Position numbers and translations under genes: made by a program
Notes under the pieces: generated by a model
What the model was told of the DNA's origin: nothing
Seen by the model: the letters and a program-made list of their open reading frames with translations, nothing else
Database searches by the model: none
Assembly (NCBI RefSeq): GCF_002795425.1
Contig: NZ_PHHA01000003.1
Location: forward strand, 62,001 to 126,000
Reading direction: 5' to 3'
DNA: 64,000 nt
Origin: Conservatibacter flavescens
GTDB taxonomy: Bacteria; Pseudomonadota; Gammaproteobacteria; Enterobacterales; Pasteurellaceae
Part shown: positions 51,084-63,557 of the stretch, one piece after another
How the letters are laid out: every line of letters starts with the position of its first letter
Numbering within the stretch: the stretch's first letter is position 1

Positions 51084-51554
51084 GTGAATTTAAATGCAAC
51101 ATTAATTTGGCAGACGGTCGCCTTTGTTCTATTCGTACTATTTTGTATGAAGTTCGTTTGGCCACCGTTGATTAAAGCCATTGAAGATCGTCAGCGTAAA
51201 ATAGCTGACGCCTTAGCCTCTGCCGAAGCTGCTAAAAAAGAGCAAGCAGATACGAAAGTATTGGTTGAGCAAGAAATTACTCAAGCAAAAATTCAAGCTC
51301 AGGAAATTGTAGATTTAGCCAATAAACGTCGCAATGAAATTTTAGAAGACGTTAAAACCGAAGCGGAAGCATTGAAAGTGAAAATTATTGAACAAGGTTA
51401 TGCGGAAATTGAGACCGAACGTAAGCGTGTTCAAGAAGAATTGCGCACCAAAGTGGCTTCATTGGCTATTGCAGGAGCAGAGAAAATTGTGGGTCGCACC
51501 GTTGATGAAGCGGCAAACAATGACATTATTGATAAACTAGTTGCAGAACTGTAA
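51084..51554 (+). CDS. atpF: ATP synthase Fo subunit b
   Basis: A 156-residue stator subunit: one N-terminal membrane helix, then a long coiled coil (about 30-156). It begins with GTG, which is also the start in E. coli; the protein start MNLNAT matches, and GAGGAGG lies 5 bp upstream. Confidence 0.96.
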   Translation: MNLNATLIWQTVAFVLFVLFCMKFVWPPLIKAIEDRQRKIADALASAEAAKKEQADTKVLVEQEITQAKIQAQEIVDLANKRRNEILEDVKTEAEALKVKIIEQGYAEIETERKRVQEELRTKVASLAIAGAEKIVGRTVDEAANNDIIDKLVAEL

Positions 51555-51567
51555 GAAGGAAGGGCTT

Positions 51568-52101
51568 ATGTCAGAATTTACTACTATAGCTCGCCCTTAT
51601 GCAAAAGCTGCATTTGATTTTGCCGTTGAACATAATGCCATTGAAAAATGGACAACCATGTTGAATTTTGGTGCGGAATTAGTTAAACAGCCTGAATTGG
51701 AAAATATTTTATCTGGTTCGTCATCTGCGTTGAAAATTTCAGATACCATCATTTCAATTTGTGGTGAACAATTTGATCAATACGGGCAGAATTTTATTCG
51801 TGTAATAGCTGAGAATAAACGTCTTAATGCGTTACCAGCTATTTTTCAGCAATTTTTAAATTATGTTGCAGAATACCAAGCAACTGCTGAAGTTGATGTC
51901 ATTTCAGCTCAACCGTTGAATGATGAACAACGGAAAAAAATTGCACAAGCGATGGAAAAGAAACTTGCTCGTAAAGTTAAACTAAATTGCAGCGTGGACA
52001 GCACATTAATCGCAGGTGCAATTATTCGTGCAGACGATATGGTTATTGACGGTTCAAGTCGAGGTCAATTAACTCGTCTGGCAAATGAGTTGCAATTGTA
52101 A
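51568..52101 (+). CDS. atpH: ATP synthase F1 subunit delta
   Basis: A 177-residue stator subunit linking subunit b to F1. [14 protein letters not shown] is the conserved start and [25 protein letters not shown] the family C-terminal signature. ATG 51568, preceded by AAGGAAGG, is chosen over a frame that overlaps atpF. Confidence 0.96.
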   Translation: MSEFTTIARPYAKAAFDFAVEHNAIEKWTTMLNFGAELVKQPELENILSGSSSALKISDTIISICGEQFDQYGQNFIRVIAENKRLNALPAIFQQFLNYVAEYQATAEVDVISAQPLNDEQRKKIAQAMEKKLARKVKLNCSVDSTLIAGAIIRADDMVIDGSSRGQLTRLANELQL

Positions 52102-52113
52102 GAGGAATAAAAG

Positions 52114-53655
52114 ATGCAACTAAATTCTACAGAAATTAGTGAACTGATTAAGAAGCGAATTGCTCAGTTCGATATTACAAGCGAAGCTCGTAATACGGGA
52201 ACAATCGTTTCTGTAAGCGATGGAATTATTCGTATTCATGGCTTAAGTGATGTAATGCAAGGGGAAATGATTGCATTACCTGATAATCGTTATGCTATCG
52301 CATTGAACTTAGAAAGAGACTCTGTAGGTGCGGTAGTGATGGGACCTTATGCTGACTTAGCTGAAGGTGTGGAAGTTCAGTGTACAGGCCGTATTTTAGA
52401 AGTGCCGGTCGGTCGTGGTTTATTAGGCCGAGTGGTAAATACCTTAGGACATCCTATTGATGGCAAAGGTGAAATTGAAAACGATGGTTTTTCTCCTGTT
52501 GAAGTGATTGCACCGGGTGTTATTGATCGTAAATCTGTTGATCAACCTGTTCAAACCGGGTATAAAGCAGTTGACTCTATGGTACCAATCGGTCGTGGTC
52601 AGCGTGAGTTAATCATCGGGGACCGTCAAACAGGTAAAACCGCGTTAGCTATTGATGCTATTATCAATCAACGTGATTCAGGAATTAAATGTATCTATGT
52701 GGCAATTGGTCAAAAAGCTTCGACGATTGCTAACGTTGTGCGTAAATTGGAAGAACATGGTGCATTGGAAAACACGATTGTTGTAGTGGCATCAGCTTCT
52801 GAATCAGCAGCACTTCAATACCTTGCGCCATATGCAGGTTGTGCAATGGGTGAATATTTCCGTGATCGCGGTGAAGATGCATTGATTGTTTATGATGATT
52901 TATCAAAACAAGCAGTCGCTTATCGTCAAATTTCATTATTATTACGTCGTCCACCTGGTCGTGAAGCTTTCCCTGGTGATGTGTTCTATTTACATTCTCG
53001 TTTGCTTGAGCGAGCTTCTCGTGTTAATGAAGAATATGTAGAAAAATTTACCAATGGCGAAGTTAAAGGAAAAACCGGTTCTTTGACCGCTCTTCCGATT
53101 ATTGAAACTCAGGCTGGTGACGTGTCAGCATTCGTACCAACTAACGTAATCTCGATTACCGATGGTCAAATTTTCTTAGAATCTAATTTATTTAACTCAG
53201 GTATTCGTCCTGCGGTAAACCCTGGTATTTCGGTATCACGTGTGGGTGGTTCAGCACAAACTAAAGTAGTTAAAAAATTAGCCGGTGGTATTCGTACTGC
53301 TCTTGCACAATATCGTGAATTAGCAGCGTTTGCACAATTTGCTTCAGATCTTGATGATGCAACCCGTAAACAATTATCTCATGGTCAAAAAGTAACTGAA
53401 TTATTAAAACAAAAGCAATATTCTCCGCTTTCTGTTGCGCAGCAAGCTTTAGTATTGTTCGCTGTTGAATTTGGTTATTTAGATGATGTGGAATTAGATC
53501 GTATTAGTTCGTTTGAATCTGCTCTTTTAGAATATGCGGAGCATAATCATGCTGATTTCTTACGTGAATTAACACAATCTGGCGATTACAATGATGAAAT
53601 TAAGAACACATTGAAAGGTATTTTGGATAATTTTAAAGCCAAAAGTACATGGTAG
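52114..53655 (+). CDS. atpA: ATP synthase F1 subunit alpha
   Basis: A 513-residue subunit, the same length as E. coli. P-loop [13 protein letters not shown]; the arginine finger region is [30 protein letters not shown] precedes the ATG. It forms the alpha3beta3 hexamer with AtpD. Confidence 0.98.
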   Translation: MQLNSTEISELIKKRIAQFDITSEARNTGTIVSVSDGIIRIHGLSDVMQGEMIALPDNRYAIALNLERDSVGAVVMGPYADLAEGVEVQCTGRILEVPVGRGLLGRVVNTLGHPIDGKGEIENDGFSPVEVIAPGVIDRKSVDQPVQTGYKAVDSMVPIGRGQRELIIGDRQTGKTALAIDAIINQRDSGIKCIYVAIGQKASTIANVVRKLEEHGALENTIVVVASASESAALQYLAPYAGCAMGEYFRDRGEDALIVYDDLSKQAVAYRQISLLLRRPPGREAFPGDVFYLHSRLLERASRVNEEYVEKFTNGEVKGKTGSLTALPIIETQAGDVSAFVPTNVISITDGQIFLESNLFNSGIRPAVNPGISVSRVGGSAQTKVVKKLAGGIRTALAQYRELAAFAQFASDLDDATRKQLSHGQKVTELLKQKQYSPLSVAQQALVLFAVEFGYLDDVELDRISSFESALLEYAEHNHADFLRELTQSGDYNDEIKNTLKGILDNFKAKSTW

Positions 53656-53678
53656 TCAGAGTTTAACGGAGACAAAGA

Positions 53679-55941
<2,263 letters not shown>

Positions 55942-55987
55942 TTGCTCCTAAAGCAACTGATAACAGCAAAGCTTGGAGGAGAATAAC

Positions 55988-56416
55988 ATGGCAACATTTG
56001 ACTTAACAGTAGTAAGTGCAGAAGACAGAATTTTTTCTGGTCAGGTAAAAAGTATACAAGTGACAGGTATCGAGGGTGAGTTAGGTATTTTAGCTGGACA
56101 TATTCCTCTCTTAACTGCGATAAAACCTGGTATTGTAAAACTTACGCTTGCTGATGACAAAGAAGAAGTCATTTATGTATCAGGTGGTTTTCTAGAAGTT
56201 CAACCGAATATTGTGACTGTGTTAGCTGATACAGCTATTCGTGGTGATGAGTTAGATGGTGATCGTATTTTAGCTGCGAAAAAACGCGCAGAAGAAAATA
56301 TTCGAGATAAACATGGTGATACAAATTACGAATTGTTGACGGCTAAATTGTCTAAAGAATTAGCAAAACTTCGTGCTTATGAACTGACAGAAAAATTGGT
56401 GAAAAATAAACGCTAA
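55988..56416 (+). CDS. atpC: ATP synthase F1 subunit epsilon
   Basis: A 142-residue rotor subunit and ATPase inhibitor. [40 protein letters not shown] is the beta-sandwich start; the last 50 residues form the helical hairpin. ATG 55988 has an excellent GGAGGAGA site. It closes the operon, followed by a terminator. Confidence 0.96.
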   Translation: MATFDLTVVSAEDRIFSGQVKSIQVTGIEGELGILAGHIPLLTAIKPGIVKLTLADDKEEVIYVSGGFLEVQPNIVTVLADTAIRGDELDGDRILAAKKRAEENIRDKHGDTNYELLTAKLSKELAKLRAYELTEKLVKNKR

Positions 56417-56446
56417 AATTTTTCAAAAAGTCACCGCACTTTCGAT

Positions 56447-56469
56447 AAAACCACCTTCGGGTGGTTTTT
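56447..56469 (+). terminator. Terminator of the atp operon
   Basis: AAAACCACC-TTCG-GGTGGTTTTT: a tetraloop hairpin with T-run, 30 bp past atpC. A DUS lies just before it. Between this and the cold-shock gene (56470-56680) no other element was recognised. Confidence 0.9.
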
Positions 56470-56680
56470 CTTTGCATAATATACTTGATATGTTGTGATA
56501 AGCATGTTTTAATGGGTACCGCTATACCACAGTTTATTTAAGTTTGTTATTATTTTCAGTACACTTGCCAAATACTCTATTTGTTTAAGAAAGTCTTTAA
56601 TACCCTGCCTATTTATACTTATTAGCAACTACCGAACATTTATGTTCATTCTTATTTCTATTTACATAAAGGAAAACTAT

Positions 56681-56890
56681 ATGTCTAAATTAACGGGTTC
56701 AGTTAAATGGTTTAACTCAGCAAAAGGTTTTGGTTTTATCACTCCAACAGAAGGTGGCAAAGATGTGTTTGTTCACTTTTCAGGGATTGTAGGTAATAAC
56801 TATCGTAGTTTAAATGAAGGCGATAAAGTAGAGTTTACAATACAAGATTCTCAGCGTGGTCCAGCAGCAGTTGATGTTGTTGTCGTCTAA
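56681..56890 (+). CDS. Cold-shock domain protein
   Basis: A 69-residue OB-fold RNA/DNA-binding protein. The RNP1 motif is KGFGFITP, the RNP2 motif DVFVHFSGI, and KWFNSAKG starts the first strands. It acts as an RNA chaperone. Which paralogue it is (CspA, D or E type) is not clear from the sequence. Start at ATG 56681 with AAAGGAAAA upstream; the about 210 bp between the atp terminator and the start is AT-rich and may hold a structured leader. Confidence 0.9.
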   Translation: MSKLTGSVKWFNSAKGFGFITPTEGGKDVFVHFSGIVGNNYRSLNEGDKVEFTIQDSQRGPAAVDVVVV

Positions 56891-56904
56891 TAGAATTATT
56901 TATC

Positions 56905-56942
56905 TAAAACATCTTCTTGAACTAAGCAAGAAGATGTTTTTA
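56905..56942. terminator. Bidirectional terminator, csp / iolC
   Basis: A 15-bp perfect stem (TAAAACATCTTCTTG paired with CAAGAAGATGTTTTA) with a seven-base loop lies between two converging genes. Confidence 0.85.
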
Positions 56943-56960
56943 GTTTAGAAAAAAGAGATA

Positions 56961-58871
56961 TTATTGATGACGGTTTTTCCACAATTGAATTAATCGTCCA
57001 TAGCGTTCTGATACAGACTGAATCAACGTCTTGTCATCAATTTTTCCTGCTAACCAATCAGCAGATGGTTGTCCGAAAATAGTACGTCCAACAGCAAAAC
57101 CTTTTACCAATTTTGCATTCGCAGAAGCATTAAATACCGCTTCAAAGTGGGATTCAGGTGCATCTAAACCTAGAATTAAAATGCCACGACAATATTTATC
57201 ATTTTGTTGGATAACATTTTCAATATTTTGCCACGCGTTCGCAGATACACCTGGTAATTTCCACCAGTCTGGTTTAATACCAATATGGTAGAAATGATTG
57301 AGCATTTCAGCGTAATAATCTTCATTTTGCTCCATATCCGCAGGTAAAATAATCTCAATTAATAATTCATGCCCTGTGCGACAACAAGCTTGGTAGACTT
57401 CTTTGAGTTTTGCATCTTGTGTGGCTTTGAGTTCAGCGTTATCTGCTGGATGATAAAATGCTAAGCATTTTACAACGTGTTCTAATGGCCATGAAATTAA
57501 TTGACTACCTAAATCACCATGTTCTAATTCTAATGGACGAGACGATGGTAGTTCAATTGGACGGCCAATCCACCAATTTTTGCCCGTTATTGCATTTAAA
57601 GCAGATTGCCCAAAAGTTGTATCAGCCAAAATACCAGCATGACCTTGTGCTAACCCTGCCTTTTGTGCGGTTTGTTGTGCTGCTTGTAATAAGAGTTCTT
57701 TGAGTTTTGGAATTCTATTCAAATCTGCACCGCACTTATTTGCCATATCGATCAGTTGTTTACGGTGATCGAAAGCAAAAATGCACAAATCATCCCATTG
57801 TTTTTTCCGAGTAGTTACTCTATGTAGGTGATTTAGATGATTATCTACATCAGGGCGAGGAACAGATTCAGCGCGAGCTAAGTAGTCATCTAATTCAACT
57901 TTGGTTGGCATTGCTGGAGAACAACCATGACGAGAAACAACTAATGCACCACAAGCATTAGCATAACGGCAACATTGTTCCCAACTTTCACCATTGATAT
58001 AGCCTCGTAATAATCCGGACATAAAGGCATCACCAGCCCCTAGTACATTTAATACTTCTACACGTACGCCATAAACATTAATTCCACCATCTAAATCATC
58101 AGGAATATCATGTTCAAAAACCGAACAACCTAATGCCCCACGTTTACATACTAATACTGCTTGGCTCACTTTGCGTACATTTTTCAATGCTGTCAGAGTA
58201 TCAGTTGAACCGCCTGCAATATGAAATTCTTCTTCCGTACCGACTAATACATCAAAGTGATGCAATACTTCTTGTAAGGATTTTGTGACGGCTTCGGAAT
58301 CTATATAACGGGTTTCGCCATCACCTAATGAGGTTAATCCCCATAAGACAGGGCGATAATCAATATCTAATAGTCGTTTTGTTCCATTACGTCCGGCATA
58401 TTCTAGGGCAGTTAAAACGGCTTCACGAGTATTTGGGTGAGAAAGGTGGGTTCCCGTAATAGCTAAAGCTTTTGCGGAAGCGATATATTCTTCACTGAAA
58501 TCATCTTTCGTAATTGCCATATCAGCACAGTTATCACGATAGAAAATAAGAGGGAAAGTATCTTGATCTTTAATGCCTAAAATAACAAGTGCGGTTAAAC
58601 GTTCTTTATCTGTAATAAGATGGCTTGTATCGACACCAACGCTTTGTAATTCTTCACGTAAAAAACGCCCCATATGTTCATCACCCACTCTTGCAAGCAT
58701 AGAGGATTTTATTCCTTGTACGGCAGTACCGTAAGCAACATTGCCCGATGAACCGCCTAAGTATTTTGCAAATGAGGAGGCATCTTCTAAGCGAGAACCT
58801 ATTTGTTGTGCATAAAAATCGACAGCCACACGCCCAAGACAAATGAGATCTAAGGTTTTTTCAGTTTTCAT
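56961..58871 (-). CDS. iolC: 5-dehydro-2-deoxygluconokinase fused to DUF2090 aldolase-like domain
   Basis: A 636-residue two-domain protein. Residues 1-320 are a PfkB sugar kinase: KYLGGSSGNVAYG, GTEEEFHIAGG and the catalytic GAGDAF (278-283). Residues about 325-636 form a DUF2090 domain resembling a TIM-barrel aldolase. Such fusions do the kinase step of myo-inositol catabolism and may also perform the following aldolase step. It is the last gene of a two-gene unit with the sugar porter. Confidence 0.9.
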   Translation of the reverse strand: MKTEKTLDLICLGRVAVDFYAQQIGSRLEDASSFAKYLGGSSGNVAYGTAVQGIKSSMLARVGDEHMGRFLREELQSVGVDTSHLITDKERLTALVILGIKDQDTFPLIFYRDNCADMAITKDDFSEEYIASAKALAITGTHLSHPNTREAVLTALEYAGRNGTKRLLDIDYRPVLWGLTSLGDGETRYIDSEAVTKSLQEVLHHFDVLVGTEEEFHIAGGSTDTLTALKNVRKVSQAVLVCKRGALGCSVFEHDIPDDLDGGINVYGVRVEVLNVLGAGDAFMSGLLRGYINGESWEQCCRYANACGALVVSRHGCSPAMPTKVELDDYLARAESVPRPDVDNHLNHLHRVTTRKKQWDDLCIFAFDHRKQLIDMANKCGADLNRIPKLKELLLQAAQQTAQKAGLAQGHAGILADTTFGQSALNAITGKNWWIGRPIELPSSRPLELEHGDLGSQLISWPLEHVVKCLAFYHPADNAELKATQDAKLKEVYQACCRTGHELLIEIILPADMEQNEDYYAEMLNHFYHIGIKPDWWKLPGVSANAWQNIENVIQQNDKYCRGILILGLDAPESHFEAVFNASANAKLVKGFAVGRTIFGQPSADWLAGKIDDKTLIQSVSERYGRLIQLWKNRHQ

Positions 58872-58902
58872 ATTGTGATTCCTTCTATTAAAATTAATTT
58901 TT

Positions 58903-60315
58903 TTAAATAGATTTATGTTGATGTTGTTTTGCTAACATTAATGCTTCCATTTTTTCTAAGGAAACCCCTTTGGTTTCCGGCACATAACGAATGAGGAAGA
59001 AGAAGCCGATTACACAGCAGGCAGCAAAAATCCACATTGGGAATGCACCATTAAATTTTTCTAATAAATATGGATGTTCGTTCATCATTGGGAAGCTTTG
59101 TGATACCACAAAATTAAAGATCCAGTTAAAAGATACGGCAATGGCTAATCCTTGTGCGCGCATATAATTAGGGAATATTTCACCAATCAACACCCACATA
59201 CCTACACCCCATGAGAAAGCATAGAAAATCATGAAGAAGATCATTCCAAAAAGCGCAAGATAACCTGGATTTTGGGTATACATCGCATAGGAGGTGATTA
59301 ATAAGCCTATTGCAGCACCAACTGCACCTGTTTTCATGAGAGGTAAACGACCGAGTTTATCAAATAAAATCGCGCCAATACCAATGCCTATAAGCTGTGC
59401 AACACCAATCCAAATGGTTTGAAACATAGCAGATTCAATATCCCCAGTAATGTTTTTTAACACGGTTGGTGCATAATACATCATGACGTTTACGCCGCTT
59501 AATTGTTGGAATGTTGCTAAGGCACAAGCGACAATAATAATAAACATAGCGCCAGGTCGTTTGAAATCAACCTTTTGTTTTTGCATATGTCCATCTCGAG
59601 TCATAGAATTTTTTATTTCAGCTAATAAATTTTTAGCGTGTTCTGGGTTGGATATTTTAGAAAGTGTGGCAAGAGCTAAATCATCACGACCACGCATAGC
59701 GTCCCAACGAGGTGATTCAGGAATAAAGCCAACGACTAAACAGAATAATAAGCAAGGAATAACTTCAGACCCTAACATATAACGCCAACCTACTTCAGCA
59801 AGCCAAGCTTCGGTCATTCCTTGTGCAATTTTGTAATTTACATAAAAAATAACAATTTGCCCAAAGACGAGAGCAAAGTTATTCATTGCTGAAGCGGTAC
59901 CACGATAATCTTTAGGTGCTACTTCGGCAATATACATAGGCGAGATTGCTGCTGCAAGTCCTACTGCAACCCCTCCAATCATGCGATAGACAATAAACCA
60001 AGTAAAGTCATTTGCTAACGCAGAACCAATGGCGCTAATAGTAAATAAAAGTGCGGCAATAATTAATGTTTTTTTACGTCCGATTTTTCGAGCCATTTCT
60101 CCTGATAATAGTGAACCGATAATACACCCAATGACGACATTGGACACCGCCCAACCAGTTTCAGCAGGGGATAAGTTAAAATAAATTTTTAACGCATCAA
60201 TGGCGCCTGAAATAACTGATGTATCATAACCAAACAATAATCCGCCTAAAGAGGCCACTGCACAAATGCGAATAATGTAACCAAGGTTGTGCTTTCTTGC
60301 TGTATTTGAACTCAT
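58903..60315 (-). CDS. Sugar porter MFS transporter, probable myo-inositol importer
   Basis: A 470-residue inner membrane protein with 12 segments. Sugar porter signatures are GGLLFGYDTSVISGAI, GRKKTLI, PESPRW, QQLSGVNVMMYYAPT and PETKGVSLE. The location beside iolC and divergent from iolDEG makes myo-inositol the most likely substrate, as for IolT proteins. It is first in its operon. Confidence 0.88.
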   Translation of the reverse strand: MSSNTARKHNLGYIIRICAVASLGGLLFGYDTSVISGAIDALKIYFNLSPAETGWAVSNVVIGCIIGSLLSGEMARKIGRKKTLIIAALLFTISAIGSALANDFTWFIVYRMIGGVAVGLAAAISPMYIAEVAPKDYRGTASAMNNFALVFGQIVIFYVNYKIAQGMTEAWLAEVGWRYMLGSEVIPCLLFCLVVGFIPESPRWDAMRGRDDLALATLSKISNPEHAKNLLAEIKNSMTRDGHMQKQKVDFKRPGAMFIIIVACALATFQQLSGVNVMMYYAPTVLKNITGDIESAMFQTIWIGVAQLIGIGIGAILFDKLGRLPLMKTGAVGAAIGLLITSYAMYTQNPGYLALFGMIFFMIFYAFSWGVGMWVLIGEIFPNYMRAQGLAIAVSFNWIFNFVVSQSFPMMNEHPYLLEKFNGAFPMWIFAACCVIGFFFLIRYVPETKGVSLEKMEALMLAKQHQHKSI

Positions 60316-60362
60316 TATATTGGTACTCCTTCTATCCTTTATGTTTCATAATATAATACAAT

Positions 60363-60378
60363 TGAAATATATTTTTCA
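60363..60378. promoter_or_regulatory. Candidate operator on the transporter side of the iol control region
   Basis: TGAAATATATTTTTCA has 5-bp inverted arms TGAAA/TTTCA separated by 6 bp. It overlaps a longer perfect palindrome (60367-60387, 10-bp arms of ATATATTTTT around a central C). The same TGAAA-N6-TTTCA motif recurs at 60590. Confidence 0.5.
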
Positions 60379-60569
60379 AAAATATATAGTATTAAAATGA
60401 ATATTCGTGATCCAGATCTCATAAAATTGAATGTAAAGATTGATTTTTATGCAATGTAGATGATTTAGGAGATTGTTATTTACCTTAACTAATTTTATAA
60501 AAAATAATAATTTACTGACTTATTATTATGACGTCTTTCTAAAACCAGCCTCTTTTATTTAATAAAAAT

Positions 60570-60585
60570 TTTGATCCCTATCACA
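60570..60585. promoter_or_regulatory. CRP-like site upstream of iolD
   Basis: TTTGA-N6-TCACA matches the CRP consensus TGTGA-N6-TCACA with one mismatch. It suggests catabolite control of the inositol genes. Confidence 0.5.
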
Positions 60586-60589
60586 AAAA

Positions 60590-60605
60590 TGAAATTTTTA
60601 TTTCA
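60590..60605. promoter_or_regulatory. Candidate operator upstream of iolD
   Basis: TGAAATTTTTATTTCA: TGAAA-N6-TTTCA, the second copy of the motif found on the transporter side at 60363-60378. It follows the CRP-like site by 4 bp. Confidence 0.5.
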
Positions 60606-60618
60606 AATTGATTATATT

Positions 60619-60649
60619 TTGAATTAAATTTTACTTATACTTAATTCAA
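60619..60649. promoter_or_regulatory. Long inverted repeat over the iolD -10 region
   Basis: Perfect 9-bp arms TTGAATTAA and TTAATTCAA lie 13 bp apart. The candidate -10 TATACT (60636-60641) lies between and into the right arm, so a bound repressor would block the promoter. Confidence 0.5.
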
Positions 60650-60685
60650 ACCAGTCCATTTTGTTCTTAATTAGGAGAATGCGGT

Positions 60686-62626
60686 ATGAAAACAATTAGA
60701 CTGACCGTAGCACAAGCTTTAATCAAATTCCTTGATCATCAATATGTTGAATTTGATGGAAAAATCACAAAATTTGTTGAAGGAATTTGGGGGATTTTTG
60801 GTCACGGTAATGTATTGGGATTAGGACAAGCCTTAGAGCAAGACAGTGGTGAGTTAATTCTTCGTCAGGGTCGTAATGAACAAGGTATGGCGCATGCCGC
60901 CATAGGTTTTGCCAAACAGAATCTGCGTAAAAAAATCTATGCTTGTACCTCTTCTGTTGGTCCCGGTGCAGCAAACATGGTAACTGCTGCTGCCACAGCA
61001 ACAGCTAACCGTATTCCGGTATTATTTTTACCGGGTGATACCTTTGCAACACGCCAACCCGATCCGGTTTTGCAACAAATGGAGCAATTTCATGATCTCA
61101 CATTAAGCACTAATGATGCTTTTCGTGCAGTCAGTAAATATTGGGATCGGATTTCTCGTCCAGAACAATTGATGACCGCTTGTATCAATGCAATGCGTGT
61201 ATTAACTGATCCTGCTGATACAGGGGCGGTTACACTTTGCTTACCACAGGATGTACAAGGTGAAGCCTACGATTATCCTGACTATTTCTTTCAAAAACGT
61301 ATTCATCGGATCGAACGTACTCCCCCAACAGAAGCCATGTTAAATCAAGCAGTAGAACTTATTAAAGCTAAGAAAAAACCATTGCTCATTTGCGGTGGTG
61401 GCGTGCGTTATTCTGAGGCAGCGGAACATCTTAAAGCCTTTGCCCAAGCTTTCAATATTCCATTTGCGGAAACTCAAGCGGGTAAAAGTGCGGTCATTTC
61501 TGACTATGATTTAAATGTTGGCGGTGTCGGTGAGACAGGGTGTTTAAGTGCCAATCTTCTAGCTAAAGAAGCGGATTTAATTATTGGGGTTGGTACGCGT
61601 TATACGGATTTTACCACCTCTTCTAAATGGATTTTCCAAAATCCAGATGTCACGTATTTAAACATTAATGCGGCACGTTTCGATGCTTATAAATTAGACG
61701 GTGTACAAGTGACAGCAGATGCTAAAGAAACGCTGGAAAAACTGACCGCGCTTTTACAACCAACAGGCTATAGTGCTCAGTGGGGTAATCGCATTACGGA
61801 AGTAAAAAAATTGTTTGCCGAAGAATTAGAGCGGGTTTATCACGCGACTTATACCGGCAAGGGATTTGTACCTGAAGTAGATGATCGTCTTGATCATGAA
61901 ACAGTATTTGAAGAATTTATCAAACTCACGGGTTCAAGTATGACCCAATCTCGTGTTCTGGGTATTTTAAATGAAACCTTAGATAATAATGCGGTTATTG
62001 TTGGAGCCGCTGGCAGCTTACCCGGCGATTTACAACGTACTTGGCAATCTAAAGGCGAAAACACTTATCACCTAGAGTACGGCTATTCTTGTATGGGTTA
62101 TGAAATCAATGCGGCATTGGGCGTTAAAATTGCCCAACCTGAGCGAGAAGTTTACGCCCTATTAGGCGATGGCTCTTACATGATGCTTCACTCTGAATTG
62201 GTCACCTCTATTCAAGAACACAAAAAAATCAATATTGTGTTATTCGACAATATGACAAACGGTTGTATCAATAATTTAGAAATTGGACACGGAATGGACA
62301 GCTTTGGTACGGAATTCCGTTTTAGAGATCCAAAAACTAACCAACTGAGTGGTGGTTTTGTTCCTGTGGATTTTGCCATGAATGCGGCCTCTTATGGTTG
62401 TAAAACTTATAAAGTCACTACAGAAGAAGAACTCTATGCGGCCCTTGCTGATGCGAAAAAACAAACCGTATCCACTCTCATCGATGTAAAAGTTCTACCA
62501 AAAACAATGGTACACGGCTATGGCTCTTGGTGGCACGTTGGAATGGCTGAGGTTTCTGAAAAAGCTACCGTACAGCAAGCTTATGAAGAATTACAGCAAC
62601 GTAAAGCACAAGCAAGACGTTATTAA
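60686..62626 (+). CDS. iolD: 3D-(3,5/4)-trihydroxycyclohexane-1,2-dione hydrolase
   Basis: A 646-residue thiamin diphosphate enzyme. It opens the inositol-derived ring to 5-deoxy-glucuronate. [17 protein letters not shown] in the PYR domain holds the catalytic glutamate region, and [29 protein letters not shown] in the PP domain binds the cofactor. AGGAGA precedes the ATG. First gene of iolD-iolE-iolG. Its cofactor links it to the thiamin salvage genes elsewhere in the window. Confidence 0.95.
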   Translation: MKTIRLTVAQALIKFLDHQYVEFDGKITKFVEGIWGIFGHGNVLGLGQALEQDSGELILRQGRNEQGMAHAAIGFAKQNLRKKIYACTSSVGPGAANMVTAAATATANRIPVLFLPGDTFATRQPDPVLQQMEQFHDLTLSTNDAFRAVSKYWDRISRPEQLMTACINAMRVLTDPADTGAVTLCLPQDVQGEAYDYPDYFFQKRIHRIERTPPTEAMLNQAVELIKAKKKPLLICGGGVRYSEAAEHLKAFAQAFNIPFAETQAGKSAVISDYDLNVGGVGETGCLSANLLAKEADLIIGVGTRYTDFTTSSKWIFQNPDVTYLNINAARFDAYKLDGVQVTADAKETLEKLTALLQPTGYSAQWGNRITEVKKLFAEELERVYHATYTGKGFVPEVDDRLDHETVFEEFIKLTGSSMTQSRVLGILNETLDNNAVIVGAAGSLPGDLQRTWQSKGENTYHLEYGYSCMGYEINAALGVKIAQPEREVYALLGDGSYMMLHSELVTSIQEHKKINIVLFDNMTNGCINNLEIGHGMDSFGTEFRFRDPKTNQLSGGFVPVDFAMNAASYGCKTYKVTTEEELYAALADAKKQTVSTLIDVKVLPKTMVHGYGSWWHVGMAEVSEKATVQQAYEELQQRKAQARRY

Positions 62627-62658
62627 ATATTTATCTTCCAATACTAGAGGAAATAACA

Positions 62659-63555
62659 ATGAAAGCGGAAAATGTAAAATTAGGGATCGCACCAATTGGC
62701 TGGACCAATGACGATCTACCCGAAATCGGTAAAGAAAATACCTTTGAGCAATGTGTCAGCGAAATGGCATTAGCGGGTTTTACTGGCAGTGAGGTGGGGA
62801 GCAAATACCCACGTGATACCCAAATATTAAAACAAAAATTAGCTTTACGTGGTATCCAAATTTGTAATGCGTGGTTCAGCACTTTCTTTGTAGATGGTAA
62901 GAAAGAGCAAACCATCAAAGACTTTATTGCTCACCGTGATTTCTTATACGAAATGGGGGCAAAAGTCATTGGCTGTTCTGAACAAAGCCGTAGTATTCAA
63001 GGGCAGAAAAAAGCCATTTTCAAAGAAAAACCGATTTTTAATGAGCAAGATTGGGCATTATTAGCGGAAGGTTACAACGAGTTGGCTAAATTGGCTGCAG
63101 AAAAAGGAATGAAAGTGTGTTTGCATCATCATATGGGCACCGGTATTCAAACGCCAGCAGAAATTGATAAATATATGGACATCGTTAATGATGATGTTTA
63201 TCTGCTCTTCGATTCTGGGCATCTTTACTATTCTGAAGGCTCACAACAAGCAATGCTTGATGTGTTAGCTAAATACATTGATCGCATCTGCCACGTCCAT
63301 TTAAAAGACGTACGTGATGAAGTGGTAGCCGAAGTAAAAGCCAACGGTTTAAGCTTCTTAGAAGGCGTAGTGAAAGGTACCTTTACTGTACCGGGCGATG
63401 GTGTGATTGATTTCAAACCAATCTTTGAGATTTTGGATAAACACAATTATAAGGGTTGGATGGTCGTAGAAGCGGAACAAGATCCTGCTTTGGCTAATCC
63501 ATTAGAATACGCCATTAAAGGGCGCCAATATATTCGTGATGTTGCGGGGATTTAA
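62659..63555 (+). CDS. iolE: Inosose dehydratase
   Basis: A 298-residue TIM-barrel protein of the xylose isomerase-like family. [17 protein letters not shown] is the IolE start; [19 protein letters not shown] and HVHLKDVR carry metal ligands. It dehydrates 2-keto-myo-inositol. Spacing to iolD 32 bp and to iolG 2 bp. Confidence 0.95.
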   Translation: MKAENVKLGIAPIGWTNDDLPEIGKENTFEQCVSEMALAGFTGSEVGSKYPRDTQILKQKLALRGIQICNAWFSTFFVDGKKEQTIKDFIAHRDFLYEMGAKVIGCSEQSRSIQGQKKAIFKEKPIFNEQDWALLAEGYNELAKLAAEKGMKVCLHHHMGTGIQTPAEIDKYMDIVNDDVYLLFDSGHLYYSEGSQQAMLDVLAKYIDRICHVHLKDVRDEVVAEVKANGLSFLEGVVKGTFTVPGDGVIDFKPIFEILDKHNYKGWMVVEAEQDPALANPLEYAIKGRQYIRDVAGI

Positions 63556-63557
63556 TT

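Noticed and set aside
51084-51554. Looking for a different start for atpF because it begins with GTG
   Set aside because: The GTG has a strong ribosome site, gives the conserved MNLNAT start and is also used in E. coli.
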